64,000 bases of DNA from positions 1 through 64,000 of the forward strand of contig NZ_LAQO01000039.1 of NCBI RefSeq assembly GCF_000971975.1, written 5' to 3'. This document shows, one piece after another, positions 45,081 through 53,550 of the stretch (positions are counted from its first letter, which is position 1; each line of letters begins with the position of its first letter). Source of the stretch: Paenibacillus algorifonticola (GTDB lineage: Bacteria; Bacillota; Bacilli; Paenibacillales; Paenibacillaceae). The translations under genes and the position numbers were made by a program. The notes beneath the pieces are model-generated. The model was not told the origin of the DNA, made no database searches, and saw only the letters and a list, made by a program, of their open reading frames with translations.

Positions 45081-46250
45081 TCACCCGAGCTTGGAGACGG
45101 CTTGCTTCATTTGGTGAAGGGCTCGCTCCAGCACAGCTATGGGGAAACCGACACTCATGCGAAGGAAGCCTTCGCCGTTGCCGCAGGAGGAGCCATCCCT
45201 GAACGCGATTTTTGCCTCACGCATAAAATAAGGGGCAAGCTGCTCTGGCGGAAGACCCAGCTCCCGGGCATCGAGCCATAATAAATAGGTTGCTTCCGGC
45301 TGAATGAGCTTGATTTGAGGAATGTGCTCCCGCAGATATTCCCCTACAAACCGTACATTTTCCTCAAGATACGCAACGAGCTGATCGACATAGTAGCCGC
45401 CATGCCAATAGGCGGCCTCCAGCGCTACTATGCCGAACACTGGGCGGTCAATCGCTTTGTTGTTGATCAGGGCAATACGGAAAGCTTCACGCCAGCGCTC
45501 ATTAGGAATGATAGCGGCTGATGCACGCATGCCAGCGAGGTTGAACGTTTTACTCGGATTGACGGTTACCATACATTGCTGAGCGATTTCTTCCGAAATG
45601 GCAGGCAGCGGAATGTGGGTAAATGCTTCGTAAGCCAGATCAGCATGTACTTCGTCTGCGATAACAAATACATGATAGCGCTGGCAAAGCTCTGCGATTC
45701 TTGTTAGCTCAAGCTTTGTCCAGCAGCGTCCGACCGGATTGTGCGGATTGCAAAGCAGCATCAGCTTCGTACGCGGGTTGCTGAGCTGGCGCTCCAAATC
45801 CTCAAAATCGATTTCGTAGCGTCCATTGTGAAGCTTGAGCGGATTTTCCGCTTTAATGCGTCCGCTATTATCGATCAAGCTGTGGAAAGCATGATAGACA
45901 GGCGTCTGAATCAACACCCGGTCGCCAGGCTGTGTGAAAGCTTGCACGGCAAATACGAGCGAAGAACCAACAGAAGGAGAATACTCGACCCACTGTGGCT
46001 CTATTGGAAATTGAAAGCGGCTTGCCATCCAATGCTGGACAGCAAGCGCCAGTCCTTCGCTTTCGGCGACATAGCCAAACATGCCATGGTCTACCCGTGC
46101 AGCGAGCGCATCAATAATGGGCTGTGCCGTTGTAAAATCTGTTTCTGCCAGATGCATGGGCAGCACATCTTCCGGAAATAGGGTGTGCATTTGTGAATCG
46201 GTATGACGTCGATCGAGCTGTACGCTAAAGTTATGTGTGCGAGTCATCAT
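45081..46250 (-). CDS. patB: PatB/MalY-type C-S lyase (aminotransferase fold)
   Basis: 389 residues of the class I/II PLP enzymes, MalY/PatB branch: LPMHLAETDF, HGMFGYVAE, NPHNPVGRCWTKLEL, ADEVHADLAYE, VNPSKTFNLAGMRAS (PLP Lys) and RMSVGFP near the end. Expected to cleave cystathionine, cystine or S-substituted cysteines to pyruvate, ammonia and thiol. Last gene of an operon with an amino-acid ABC importer, suggesting uptake and breakdown of a sulfur amino acid. Confidence 0.88.
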   Translation of the reverse strand: MMTRTHNFSVQLDRRHTDSQMHTLFPEDVLPMHLAETDFTTAQPIIDALAARVDHGMFGYVAESEGLALAVQHWMASRFQFPIEPQWVEYSPSVGSSLVFAVQAFTQPGDRVLIQTPVYHAFHSLIDNSGRIKAENPLKLHNGRYEIDFEDLERQLSNPRTKLMLLCNPHNPVGRCWTKLELTRIAELCQRYHVFVIADEVHADLAYEAFTHIPLPAISEEIAQQCMVTVNPSKTFNLAGMRASAAIIPNERWREAFRIALINNKAIDRPVFGIVALEAAYWHGGYYVDQLVAYLEENVRFVGEYLREHIPQIKLIQPEATYLLWLDARELGLPPEQLAPYFMREAKIAFRDGSSCGNGEGFLRMSVGFPIAVLERALHQMKQAVSKLG

Positions 46251-46268
46251 TTGCCTCTTCCCCTGTCG

Positions 46269-47009
46269 TCAGTTTTTGGAAAAGACCGTTCCTAAAAATT
46301 TCTTCGTCCGCTCCTGCTGCGGTTGTCCAAACAGGCTTTGCGGATCGCCTTCCTCGATAATCGAGCCATCCGCCATAAAGATGACGCGGTCAGCAATTTC
46401 CCGGGCGAAGGACATTTCATGGGTCACAATCAGCATCGTTGTGTCCGTATCAACGATGGAGCGGATGACCTGCAGAACTTCTCCTACAAGCTCGGGGTCA
46501 AGCGCCGAGGTCGGCTCATCGAGTAAAATCACCGCCGGATTGACGGCGAGTGCACGAGCAATCGCCACGCGCTGCTGCTGTCCGCCGGACAGCATGGCAG
46601 GATAGCTGCTTGCTTTGCTTGCCAGCCCGACCTGATCCAGCAGCTTGTGGCCGAGCACTTCGGCATCGGGCTTGTTCATCTTTTTGGTGACAATGAGCGC
46701 TTCAATGACGTTTTGCAGCGCCGTTTTATTTTTGAATAAATTGTAATGCTGGAAAACCATCGCCGATTTCTGTCTCAGCGCGTAGGCATCCGATTTCTTC
46801 AGCCTTCTCGCATCAACCTCGAAGCCATCGATTTCAATATGGCCGGCATCCGGCGTTTCCAGCAGGTTGAGGCAGCGAAGCAGCGTGGATTTGCCCGAAC
46901 CGGATGGTCCAATAATTGCAACGACCTCGCGGCGCTTCACTTCCAGATTGATTTGCTTCAGCACCTCGTTATCGCCGAAATGCTTGCTTAACCCGCTCAC
47001 TTTTAGCAT
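46269..47009 (-). CDS. Polar amino-acid ABC transporter ATP-binding protein
   Basis: 246 residues; Walker A GPSGSGKST, Q-loop VFQHYNLFKNKT, signature LSGGQQQRVAIARAL, Walker B VILLDEPTSALDPELV. The sequence is of the GlnQ/TcyC group. Sits 11 bases after the permease gene and 18 before patB. Confidence 0.93.
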   Translation of the reverse strand: MLKVSGLSKHFGDNEVLKQINLEVKRREVVAIIGPSGSGKSTLLRCLNLLETPDAGHIEIDGFEVDARRLKKSDAYALRQKSAMVFQHYNLFKNKTALQNVIEALIVTKKMNKPDAEVLGHKLLDQVGLASKASSYPAMLSGGQQQRVAIARALAVNPAVILLDEPTSALDPELVGEVLQVIRSIVDTDTTMLIVTHEMSFAREIADRVIFMADGSIIEEGDPQSLFGQPQQERTKKFLGTVFSKN

Positions 47010-47019
47010 AACAGAACTC

Positions 47020-47688
47020 CTATCGATAAGGCTTGCTCATTGCCTTTTCCAATTTTCCCTGCAGCATGGTCAGCACAATCGTTACGGCCCAATAAATGAG
47101 GGCAACGGCGATGTAGCTCTCCAAAAAACGGAAGGAGTTGCTGGCCAAAATTTTCGTTTGCGCGAAAATGTCGGTCACACCAACTGTAAAGGCGAGCGAG
47201 GACTCCTTGACCAGCATAATCAAATAGTTGCCCAGACTCGGAACGGCAACCCGCATCGCTTGCGGCAAAATGACTCGGCGGAAGCCCTGCCATTTGGTCA
47301 TGCCGACAGACAGGCAGGCTTCCATTTGCCCGCTATCGACCGCATTCAGCGCCCCGCGGAATTCTTCCGCCAAATAGGCGGCATTTTTAAAGCTGAGGGC
47401 AACAATCGTTGCGGTAATCGCATCGATAAAGGTGAAATCCGGAAAAATTTGCGGGATTCCCACATAAAAGATAAACAGCGTAACAAGAGTAGGCACCGAG
47501 CGAAAGAAGGAAATATATACTTTCGCCACCGGTGACAAAATAAAAATTTTATTGTTAATAATGAGCGCCAGCACAATACCCATAAGACAAGCCAGAAGCA
47601 TTGAGCCGACCGCCAGCATCAGCGTCATCGGCAAATATTTCAGCAGCTTGGGTATCGCTTCGAATATAAACGCTGTATCGAAATTCAT
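47020..47688 (-). CDS. Polar amino-acid ABC transporter permease
   Basis: 222 residues, His/Glu/Gln/Arg opine family: LPMTLMLAVGSMLLACLMGIVLAL, FFRSVPTLVTLFIFYVGIP and the EAA loop EACLSVGMTKWQGFRRVILPQAMRVAVPSLGNYLIMLVKESSLAFTVGVTDI. Only one permease gene is present, so it probably works as a homodimer. Spaced 3 bases from the binding-protein gene. Confidence 0.92.
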   Translation of the reverse strand: MNFDTAFIFEAIPKLLKYLPMTLMLAVGSMLLACLMGIVLALIINNKIFILSPVAKVYISFFRSVPTLVTLFIFYVGIPQIFPDFTFIDAITATIVALSFKNAAYLAEEFRGALNAVDSGQMEACLSVGMTKWQGFRRVILPQAMRVAVPSLGNYLIMLVKESSLAFTVGVTDIFAQTKILASNSFRFLESYIAVALIYWAVTIVLTMLQGKLEKAMSKPYR

Positions 47689-47691
47689 CGT

Positions 47692-48507
47692 TTAGTTAGC
47701 CTTGCTAATATCTTGCTTCAAATGTTCATTGGACAGCTTTGTCAGCGTGCCGTCTGCCGCAAGGGCTTGCAGCGCTTCGTTGAAGGAATCGCGCAGCTTC
47801 TTGCCTTCCTCAGTGTTCGGGAACGGGAATGCTTCCTCATACGTATAAACCGGGTCTCCTGCTTTCTTCAAAGCAAGGCCAGAGTTGTCGATCAGCAGCT
47901 GTGCACCGGCGCGGTCCATAATATAAGCATCAATCCGTTTCAGCGCAACATCGTTCAAGATTACGCTAGGATCTTCATAAGTTGTAATGTTCAGCTCGTT
48001 GTTGGGATCATTGGCGCGCAAGTAAGCTTCTTTGCTTGTGCCAACGTCAACGCCGATTTTTTTGCCTTTCAAATCCGCTAGCGATTGGATGGAATCATCA
48101 TCCGCACGGACGATCAGCTGTGCCCCGGAATAAATATAGGTTTGGGAGAAAATGTACTTTTCTTTACGCTTTTCATTTGCTTCTACTTGGTTAGCGATCG
48201 TATCGATTTTACCAGCATCCAGCATGCCGAACATGCCTGCCATATCGGCAGTTGTCCAGTTTACCTTCGTGTAGCCCAAATATTTGGCAACAGCTTCTGC
48301 TACAGCAATATCATAACCTTCCAGCTTGTCCCCGTCTTTCTTGGAAAAACCGATGCTGACGCCGAACGTAGCCAGGTTCAGCTCTTTGCTCTCTACATTG
48401 CTGCCGGAGCTAGCGCTTTCAGAATCATTAGTCGTTTTTGACCCGCATGCTCCCAGTACTAACGTCATGGCAAGTATTAATAAGACCACACTTTTTTTTC
48501 CAAACAT
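47692..48507 (-). CDS. Amino-acid ABC transporter substrate-binding lipoprotein (cystine-type)
   Basis: 271 residues with lipobox LVLGACG and the family-3 binding fold (GYDIAVAEAVAKYLGYTKVNWTTADMAGMFGMLDAGKIDTIANQVEANEKRKEKYIFSQTYIYSGAQLIVR). Similarity in style to TcyA-like cystine or S-compound binders agrees with the patB gene downstream. First gene of the operon; promoter at 48650-48678 and operator at 48530-48541. Confidence 0.88.
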   Translation of the reverse strand: MFGKKSVVLLILAMTLVLGACGSKTTNDSESASSGSNVESKELNLATFGVSIGFSKKDGDKLEGYDIAVAEAVAKYLGYTKVNWTTADMAGMFGMLDAGKIDTIANQVEANEKRKEKYIFSQTYIYSGAQLIVRADDDSIQSLADLKGKKIGVDVGTSKEAYLRANDPNNELNITTYEDPSVILNDVALKRIDAYIMDRAGAQLLIDNSGLALKKAGDPVYTYEEAFPFPNTEEGKKLRDSFNEALQALAADGTLTKLSNEHLKQDISKAN

Positions 48508-48529
48508 ATTGACAAAAGCCTCCTCTTAG

Positions 48530-48541
48530 TAGATCGATCTA
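48530..48541. promoter_or_regulatory. Operator palindrome before amino-acid transporter operon
   Basis: TAGATCGATCTA, a perfect 12-base palindrome just upstream of the ribosome binding site, with a second TATAAT (minus strand) abutting it. The same palindrome recurs at 49889. Confidence 0.65.
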
Positions 48542-48649
48542 ATTATAAGCCAAACGTGTCCGGATGCTGCTGTTGCCAGCGAAACCGTCCGCGCTTGATT
48601 CTATTAGTAAATAAACGCGTAACGTCTATTTCCTATTAGTTTTGTTGGA

Positions 48650-48678
48650 ATTATAGCAAGTTAAAAATTGAATGTCAA
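48650..48678 (-). promoter_or_regulatory. SigmaA promoter of the amino-acid transporter operon
   Basis: TTGACA and TATAAT separated by exactly 17 bases on the minus strand. The leader to the start codon is about 135 bases; no T-box or S-box signature was recognised in it. Confidence 0.75.
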
Positions 48679-48715
48679 TGACCATTTCGCCAGATAAATG
48701 GTAGGGCTGCATCAA

Positions 48716-49765
48716 TTAATGCACGCCCATAAAATGAGTGGAGGATTCGCGAATAACAAGCTTTGGCGGCAAAATAATTCTAGCCGTCTCCTGGGCAGCC
48801 GGAGCTGGCGTTTCGGCGCTGATGCGCTGGTGCAGCAGATTCGCTGCTTCGATTCCCCACTGCCCAGAACCAACGGCAACCGTCGTCAAGCCAGGATTTG
48901 CAGTAGCTGCTTCTTTAATATCATCAAAGCCCACGAGAGCCATATCCTTGCCAGCGACAAGCCGATTTTCCCTAAGCCCGACAATGACCCCAAGCGCAAC
49001 AATATCGTTATGGCACAGCGCCGCTGTAGGCAGCTTGTCCTGCCGGATGAGCTGATTAATAATGACAGCGCCGCTTTCGCGTGTAGGCGGGCCAGGAATA
49101 ATATGGTGCTGATCGGTCGGTATGCGGGATTCCTCAAGTCCTTCCAGGTAGCCAGCGAGCCGCTCGTTATAAGCGGATGTATGAGGCGTACCGCCAAGCA
49201 GAGCAATATGCTTATGCCCTTGGTCGGCCAAATGCCGGACAGCCATCTTCGTGCCCCATTGGAAGTCGGTGCCGATATAATCAACACGTGCCCCAGAAAT
49301 TTCACGGCCAATAAGGACGCAGGGGACGTTTAATTGCTTTAGTCGGGCAAATACAGTGGGGTTTGTACCAGCAACGGGAGCCATAATAATGCCGCAAACA
49401 TGATGCTCCAGCATCGTCTCCAGTATTCGCTCCTGCTTGCTTTCCGATTCAAACGTCATGCCAAGCAGCGTTGTATAGCCGAGTTCATCGAGCCGGTCCT
49501 GCAAATTGGCGAGCAGCTCAGAGAAGAAGGGATTGCCGATATCCGTAATAATAATGCCCACAGTAGAAGAGCGTCTGGAGCGAAAGCTTGCTGCGACGCG
49601 ATCATAGACATAGCCGAGCTTATTCATCGATGCAAGAACCTTCTGTTTCGTCTGCTCAGTAATGGACGTACTGCCTCTGACAACGAGCGATGCCGTGGCG
49701 CGTGATACGCCTGCATCCTTCGCGACATCCTGAAGCGTTACGCGTTTTTCTTTTTTATCGCCCAC
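48716..49765 (-). CDS. LacI family transcriptional regulator
   Basis: 349 residues: N-terminal HTH VTLQDVAKDAGVSRATASLVVRGSTSITEQTKQKVLASMNKLGYVYDRVAASFRSRRS and periplasmic-binding-like effector domain (VGIIITDIGNPFFSELLANLQDRLDELGYTTLL, VDYIGTDFQWGTKMAVRHLADQGHKHIALLGG). It lies between two gene groups that both carry TAGATCGATCTA at their promoters; that site has the central CG typical for LacI-family operators. Effector unknown. Confidence 0.9.
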   Translation of the reverse strand: MGDKKEKRVTLQDVAKDAGVSRATASLVVRGSTSITEQTKQKVLASMNKLGYVYDRVAASFRSRRSSTVGIIITDIGNPFFSELLANLQDRLDELGYTTLLGMTFESESKQERILETMLEHHVCGIIMAPVAGTNPTVFARLKQLNVPCVLIGREISGARVDYIGTDFQWGTKMAVRHLADQGHKHIALLGGTPHTSAYNERLAGYLEGLEESRIPTDQHHIIPGPPTRESGAVIINQLIRQDKLPTAALCHNDIVALGVIVGLRENRLVAGKDMALVGFDDIKEAATANPGLTTVAVGSGQWGIEAANLLHQRISAETPAPAAQETARIILPPKLVIRESSTHFMGVH

Positions 49766-49848
49766 AATCAGTCACACCTCTTTCATTAGTGAAAATTATA
49801 GTACATAATCGCAGCTTATGGAATGACTATAGATTCCCTGCCTTGCTG

Positions 49849-49877
49849 TTGACAGGGGGGATGCCGTTTTTTATAAT
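49849..49877 (+). promoter_or_regulatory. SigmaA promoter of crotonase operon
   Basis: TTGACA, 17 bases, TATAAT. The predicted start of transcription falls directly before the operator at 49889. Confidence 0.75.
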
Positions 49878-49888
49878 CAATGAAAAGA

Positions 49889-49902
49889 TTAGATCGATCT
49901 AA
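49889..49902. promoter_or_regulatory. Operator palindrome before crotonase operon
   Basis: TTAGATCGATCTAA, a perfect 14-base palindrome about 11 bases after the -10 box, sharing its 12-base core with the site at 48530. Confidence 0.7.
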
Positions 49903-49973
49903 TAGCGGAACGGCAGCTGTTCAAATGGACAGCAAAATATAATTTATAATCTCATAATAAGGTGGTTATTGTC

Positions 49974-50774
49974 ATGTCAGCAAATCCGGGAATTGAATTT
50001 CACAAGGAAGGCCGTATCGGAATTATCCGTTTCAACAATCCTCCGCTGAACTTGGGGACGAATAACGGGCTTGCGCTGCTTGAGAAGATTTTAGCCGATA
50101 TTGAGTCAGATGGCGAGCTTCGTGCAGTTGTGCTTACCCATAATGGGAAAGTTTTCTCGGCGGGCTCAGACATGAATGAAATACAGCAGCATTTGGAAAA
50201 AGATACGTATGTCAGCGACAAAATGGAAAGCGAGATCCGGCTGCGCACTCGCCTGTCCGTCCTTTCGATTCCGACGATTGCTGCGCTGGACGGCTCTGCC
50301 TATGGCGGCGGTCTGGACTGGGCGCTTAGCTGCGATATGCGGGTAGCTGCGCCTCATGTGGTGCTATCTTTGCCGGAGGTAAACATTGGCTCGTTCCCGG
50401 GAAGCGGCAGCGCCTACCGGATCACTCGTCTCATCGGAGTGGGAAGAGCGATGCAATTTATGCTGTTCGCCAAACAAATGAGCGCTCAGGAAGCGCTTAG
50501 CTTAGGCGTAGTCAACGAAATTGCGAATGAAGGAACCGCCTATGAGCTGGCCTATCGTTGGGCGGAGGAAATTGCTGCAAAATCCGGCTCGGCCGTACGC
50601 GCTGTAAAGGAGGCGCTTACCCGCATCTTTATGCCAGAGCAGTCATGGCTTGATTTGACACAGCTCGATATTTCGCAAAAGGTCGCGGAAAGCAAAGATT
50701 TCAAGGAAGGCATGCAAGCCTTCTTCGAGAAGCGTCCTCCTGTTTTCGCAGGCGACGTTGTCCAGAAAGTGTAA
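49974..50774 (+). CDS. Enoyl-CoA hydratase/isomerase (crotonase) family protein
   Basis: 266 residues from ATG 49974 (AAGGTGG upstream; a GTG at 49962 lies within that site). Crotonase motifs: AVVLTHNGKVFSAGSDMNEI (first oxyanion loop), ALDGSAYGGGLDWALSCDMRVAAPHVVLSLPEVNIGSFPGSGSAYRITRLIG. Acts on a short acyl-CoA; paired with a CoA-transferase gene 74 bases downstream. Confidence 0.87.
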   Translation: MSANPGIEFHKEGRIGIIRFNNPPLNLGTNNGLALLEKILADIESDGELRAVVLTHNGKVFSAGSDMNEIQQHLEKDTYVSDKMESEIRLRTRLSVLSIPTIAALDGSAYGGGLDWALSCDMRVAAPHVVLSLPEVNIGSFPGSGSAYRITRLIGVGRAMQFMLFAKQMSAQEALSLGVVNEIANEGTAYELAYRWAEEIAAKSGSAVRAVKEALTRIFMPEQSWLDLTQLDISQKVAESKDFKEGMQAFFEKRPPVFAGDVVQKV

Positions 50775-50848
50775 TATTCTAACCGCTGATTGGCTCGACT
50801 TATACAGCAGCACAGACGAAAGCAGCCGAAGAAGGAGAATTATCCATC

Positions 50849-52444
50849 ATGTCTATTGCAACTTTGAAAAAAAGAACGGGCCCGGTTCCCGTTTTGACCG
50901 CTGAAGAGGCGGTATGCCTCATTCCAAACGGAGCTACCGTCGCCTTTAGCGGCGCCGGTGGCGGAATTGTCGAGGCGACAGCTGTCATAGAAGCGCTCGC
51001 AGAGCGCTATCATAAAGAGCAGCAGCCAAGCGGGCTGACTTATCTTCACACAACCGGTCTCGGTGACCGGGCAGATAGAGGGATGAGCCCGATCGCGATT
51101 GCAGGCTTGTGCGCCAAAGCGATTGGCGGGCATTGGGGGCAGTCGCCGCGGATGTCGGAGCTGGCTGAGACGAATCAAATCGAAGCGTATTGCTTCCCGC
51201 AAGGTGTCATTACGCAGCTGTTCCGTTCCACGGCAGCGGGGCATCCTGGTATTTTGAGCCATGTTGGGCTTGGCTCATTTGTCGATCCGCGCCAGCAAGG
51301 CGGCAAGCTCAATGAGCGTACGACGAAGGAGCTTGTCCGTCTGATGGAAATCGACGGCAAGGAATGGCTGTTCTATCCGTCGATTAAGCCAGATGTAGCG
51401 ATTATTCGCGGTACGACTGCCGATACAGACGGTTATATTACGATGGAGGATGAGCCGACTTTTCTGGATGTGCTTAGCATTGCACAGGCAACGAAAAATA
51501 GCGGAGGCATCGTCATCGTACAAGTGCAGCGAATGGTTCAAGCTCGTTCGCAGCATCCGAAAACGATCAAAATTCCCGGCTTCCTGGTCGATGCCGTCGT
51601 CGTCGTTCCAGAGCAAATGCAGACGTACCAGACGGAAAGCAATCGCTATATGAGCGGCGATTTGCTTGCCGTGCAGGGCGGTATCGAGCCTTTGCAGCTC
51701 ACCGAACGCAAAATTATCGCAAGGCGGGCGCTAATGGAGGCATTCCCTGGAGCTGTAGCCAATCTTGGAGTCGGCATATCTGATGGTGTTGGTTATGTGG
51801 CAGCCGAGGAGGGAGTTGGCGAAGCGCTGACGTTTACGGTGGAACTGGGTCCAATTGGCGGTACACCAGCGAAAGGCATTATTTTTGGAGCGACAATTAG
51901 TCCTAGGGCCGTACTCGATCAGCCGTACCAGTTCGATTTTTATGATGGCGGCGGTCTGGATGTCAGCTTCTTGAGCTTCGCTGAAATGGACCAAGCGGGA
52001 AATGTGAACGTTCATAAGTTTAATGGGAAAATTATGGGCGTGGGCGGCTTTATCGACATTGCCCAAAATTCCAAAAAGGTCGTATTTAGCGGTACCTTCA
52101 CCGCTGGCGGCCTCGACGTCCAGGTAAAGGATGGCAAGGTCGACATTGCGAAGGAAGGACGCTTCCGCAAAATCGTGCCCGCGCTCGCAGACATTTCCTT
52201 CAATGGCGTCGAGGCGGCGCAAAACGGCAAGGAAGTAATTTTTATTACCGAGCGAGCGGTGTTCCAATTGACGGCACGCGGTCTGATGCTTTGCGAGATT
52301 GCCCCGGGAATCGATTTGCAGCGGGATATTCTTGATCTGCTGGCGTTTGAGCCGCTCATTTCACCGGAGCTCAAGCTGATGGATGCAAGGCTGTTTCAGG
52401 CGGAGCCTATGGGCCTCAAGCAAGAGTGGGATGCTACAGTATGA
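50849..52444 (+). CDS. Acetate/propionate CoA-transferase (YdiF/Pct-like)
   Basis: 531 residues combining alpha and beta CoA-transferase domains. GAGGGIVEATAVIEAL in the first half; catalytic Glu332 in VELGPIGGTPAKG; DFYDGGGLDVSFLSFAEMDQAGNVNVHKFNGKIMGVGGFIDI in the second. It moves CoA between short-chain carboxylates. With the crotonase it could activate and process a carboxylic acid, possibly keto acid-derived products of the neighbouring amino-acid pathway (inference). Confidence 0.88.
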   Translation: MSIATLKKRTGPVPVLTAEEAVCLIPNGATVAFSGAGGGIVEATAVIEALAERYHKEQQPSGLTYLHTTGLGDRADRGMSPIAIAGLCAKAIGGHWGQSPRMSELAETNQIEAYCFPQGVITQLFRSTAAGHPGILSHVGLGSFVDPRQQGGKLNERTTKELVRLMEIDGKEWLFYPSIKPDVAIIRGTTADTDGYITMEDEPTFLDVLSIAQATKNSGGIVIVQVQRMVQARSQHPKTIKIPGFLVDAVVVVPEQMQTYQTESNRYMSGDLLAVQGGIEPLQLTERKIIARRALMEAFPGAVANLGVGISDGVGYVAAEEGVGEALTFTVELGPIGGTPAKGIIFGATISPRAVLDQPYQFDFYDGGGLDVSFLSFAEMDQAGNVNVHKFNGKIMGVGGFIDIAQNSKKVVFSGTFTAGGLDVQVKDGKVDIAKEGRFRKIVPALADISFNGVEAAQNGKEVIFITERAVFQLTARGLMLCEIAPGIDLQRDILDLLAFEPLISPELKLMDARLFQAEPMGLKQEWDATV

Positions 52445-52589
52445 TTTGGTTGCTTGGCCGTTGTCCGTTCTACTCATGTAAACCAGCCATAGGCTGCGTC
52501 ACATTCATCTGAACTACCAAAAGTCCAATCAACTCAAACATACTTTCGCCTACAGTTAAAGAAAAGAGAAGAGCTATAACAGCTTTAAA

Positions 52590-52630
52590 AAAAAGCCGTC
52601 AAATCTGCCATTGATTTGACGGCTTTTTAT
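52590..52630 (+). terminator. Terminator after CoA-transferase gene
   Basis: AAAAGCCGTCAAATC pairs with GATTTGACGGCTTTT, followed by T. Confidence 0.85.
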
Positions 52631-52729
52631 GCTGAAAACGGACGAAAATAATTATAATTAAATGATAAATTTGTAAGATATAAGGGAGTGTATTTATTTT
52701 TCCAACAAGCATGCTGTGAAAAAACGCTA

Positions 52730-52757
52730 TTGAATTCATCTGTTATTTGTATATAAT
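52730..52757 (+). promoter_or_regulatory. Promoter of nitroreductase gene
   Basis: TTGAAT, 16 bases, TATAAT. Apart from this and the terminator, the 377 bases between the CoA-transferase and nitroreductase genes hold nothing recognisable. Confidence 0.6.
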
Positions 52758-52821
52758 GTTGTACTCAAGAAGGCGGCAGTACCCGCTTTTTCATTTTACC
52801 TAAGCTGGAGGCGTTTATTTA

Positions 52822-53409
52822 ATGAGTCAACATCACCCTTTATCCTCCGAAATTCCGTCCGAATTTCCGGTCGCGCAAGCGATTCGGGAACGGCGGACAA
52901 TTCGTCAGTTCAAAAGCGATCCCGTGTCGCAGGAGCTTCTGTTGTCCTTGCTCGATACAGCGAATTGGGCTCCTAATCATGGAATGAGAGAGCCATGGCG
53001 ATTTATTCAATACATGGGAGAAGCTCGCCGTCTTTTCTCTAATGCGGTCATTGGCGCGATGTCAGTGGATGAACGCAGAAGAAACGAAGAACAGAAGCTG
53101 AAAGACTATATGACAATCCCTGTACATCTCATTGTCGTTATGGAGGAGGATTCGCGCAATAAGCAGTGGATGGAGGACGTAGGCGCTGTGAGCAGCTGGA
53201 TTCAATGCTTTCAGCTTGCTGCCTGGGAGCGGGGGCTTGGGGTCGTTTGGAAAACAAATGGCTTTTTGAGCGCACCCTCATTTCGTGAGGCAGTTGGCGT
53301 AGAGCGTGGTGAGAAAATTATAGGTGTGCTGCACGTCGGTTATCCCGAGCATATTCCAGCGCCGCGTCCACGCACTCGGGCGATTGAGAAGCTTACAATT
53401 CACGAATAA
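52822..53409 (+). CDS. Nitroreductase family protein
   Basis: 195 residues: AIRERRTIRQFKSDPVSQELLLSLLDTANWAPNHGMREPWRF (FMN-binding start), QLAAWERGLGVVWKTNGFL and a C-terminal GVLHVGYPE. Small single-domain FMN enzyme of the YdjA type reducing nitro compounds or quinones with NAD(P)H. Site CTGGAGG before the ATG. Single gene. Confidence 0.88.
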   Translation: MSQHHPLSSEIPSEFPVAQAIRERRTIRQFKSDPVSQELLLSLLDTANWAPNHGMREPWRFIQYMGEARRLFSNAVIGAMSVDERRRNEEQKLKDYMTIPVHLIVVMEEDSRNKQWMEDVGAVSSWIQCFQLAAWERGLGVVWKTNGFLSAPSFREAVGVERGEKIIGVLHVGYPEHIPAPRPRTRAIEKLTIHE

Positions 53410-53473
53410 GGTGGGGCGTATATCCCTGCTCTCTATTTTTTAGAATGCATTCCTCACATCTTCTAATCGACAC

Positions 53474-53488
53474 TGAGAATTGTTATCA
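53474..53488. promoter_or_regulatory. Fur box upstream of the AraC-type start
   Basis: TGAGAATTGTTATCA agrees with the 7-1-7 Fur consensus TGATAAT-N-ATTATCA at 12 of 14 defined positions, 63 bases before the start codon. Confidence 0.6.
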
Positions 53489-53550
53489 CTATAATGGGGA
53501 GAGAAGCTTTACGGTCTGACCCATTTGATCCTTAGGAGTTGAACAGAGCG

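Noticed and set aside
48508..48650. Riboswitch (S-box or T-box) in the leader of the amino-acid operon
   Set aside because: The leader lacks the conserved S-box core, T-box sequence and an antiterminator/terminator pair; the palindrome fits a protein operator better.
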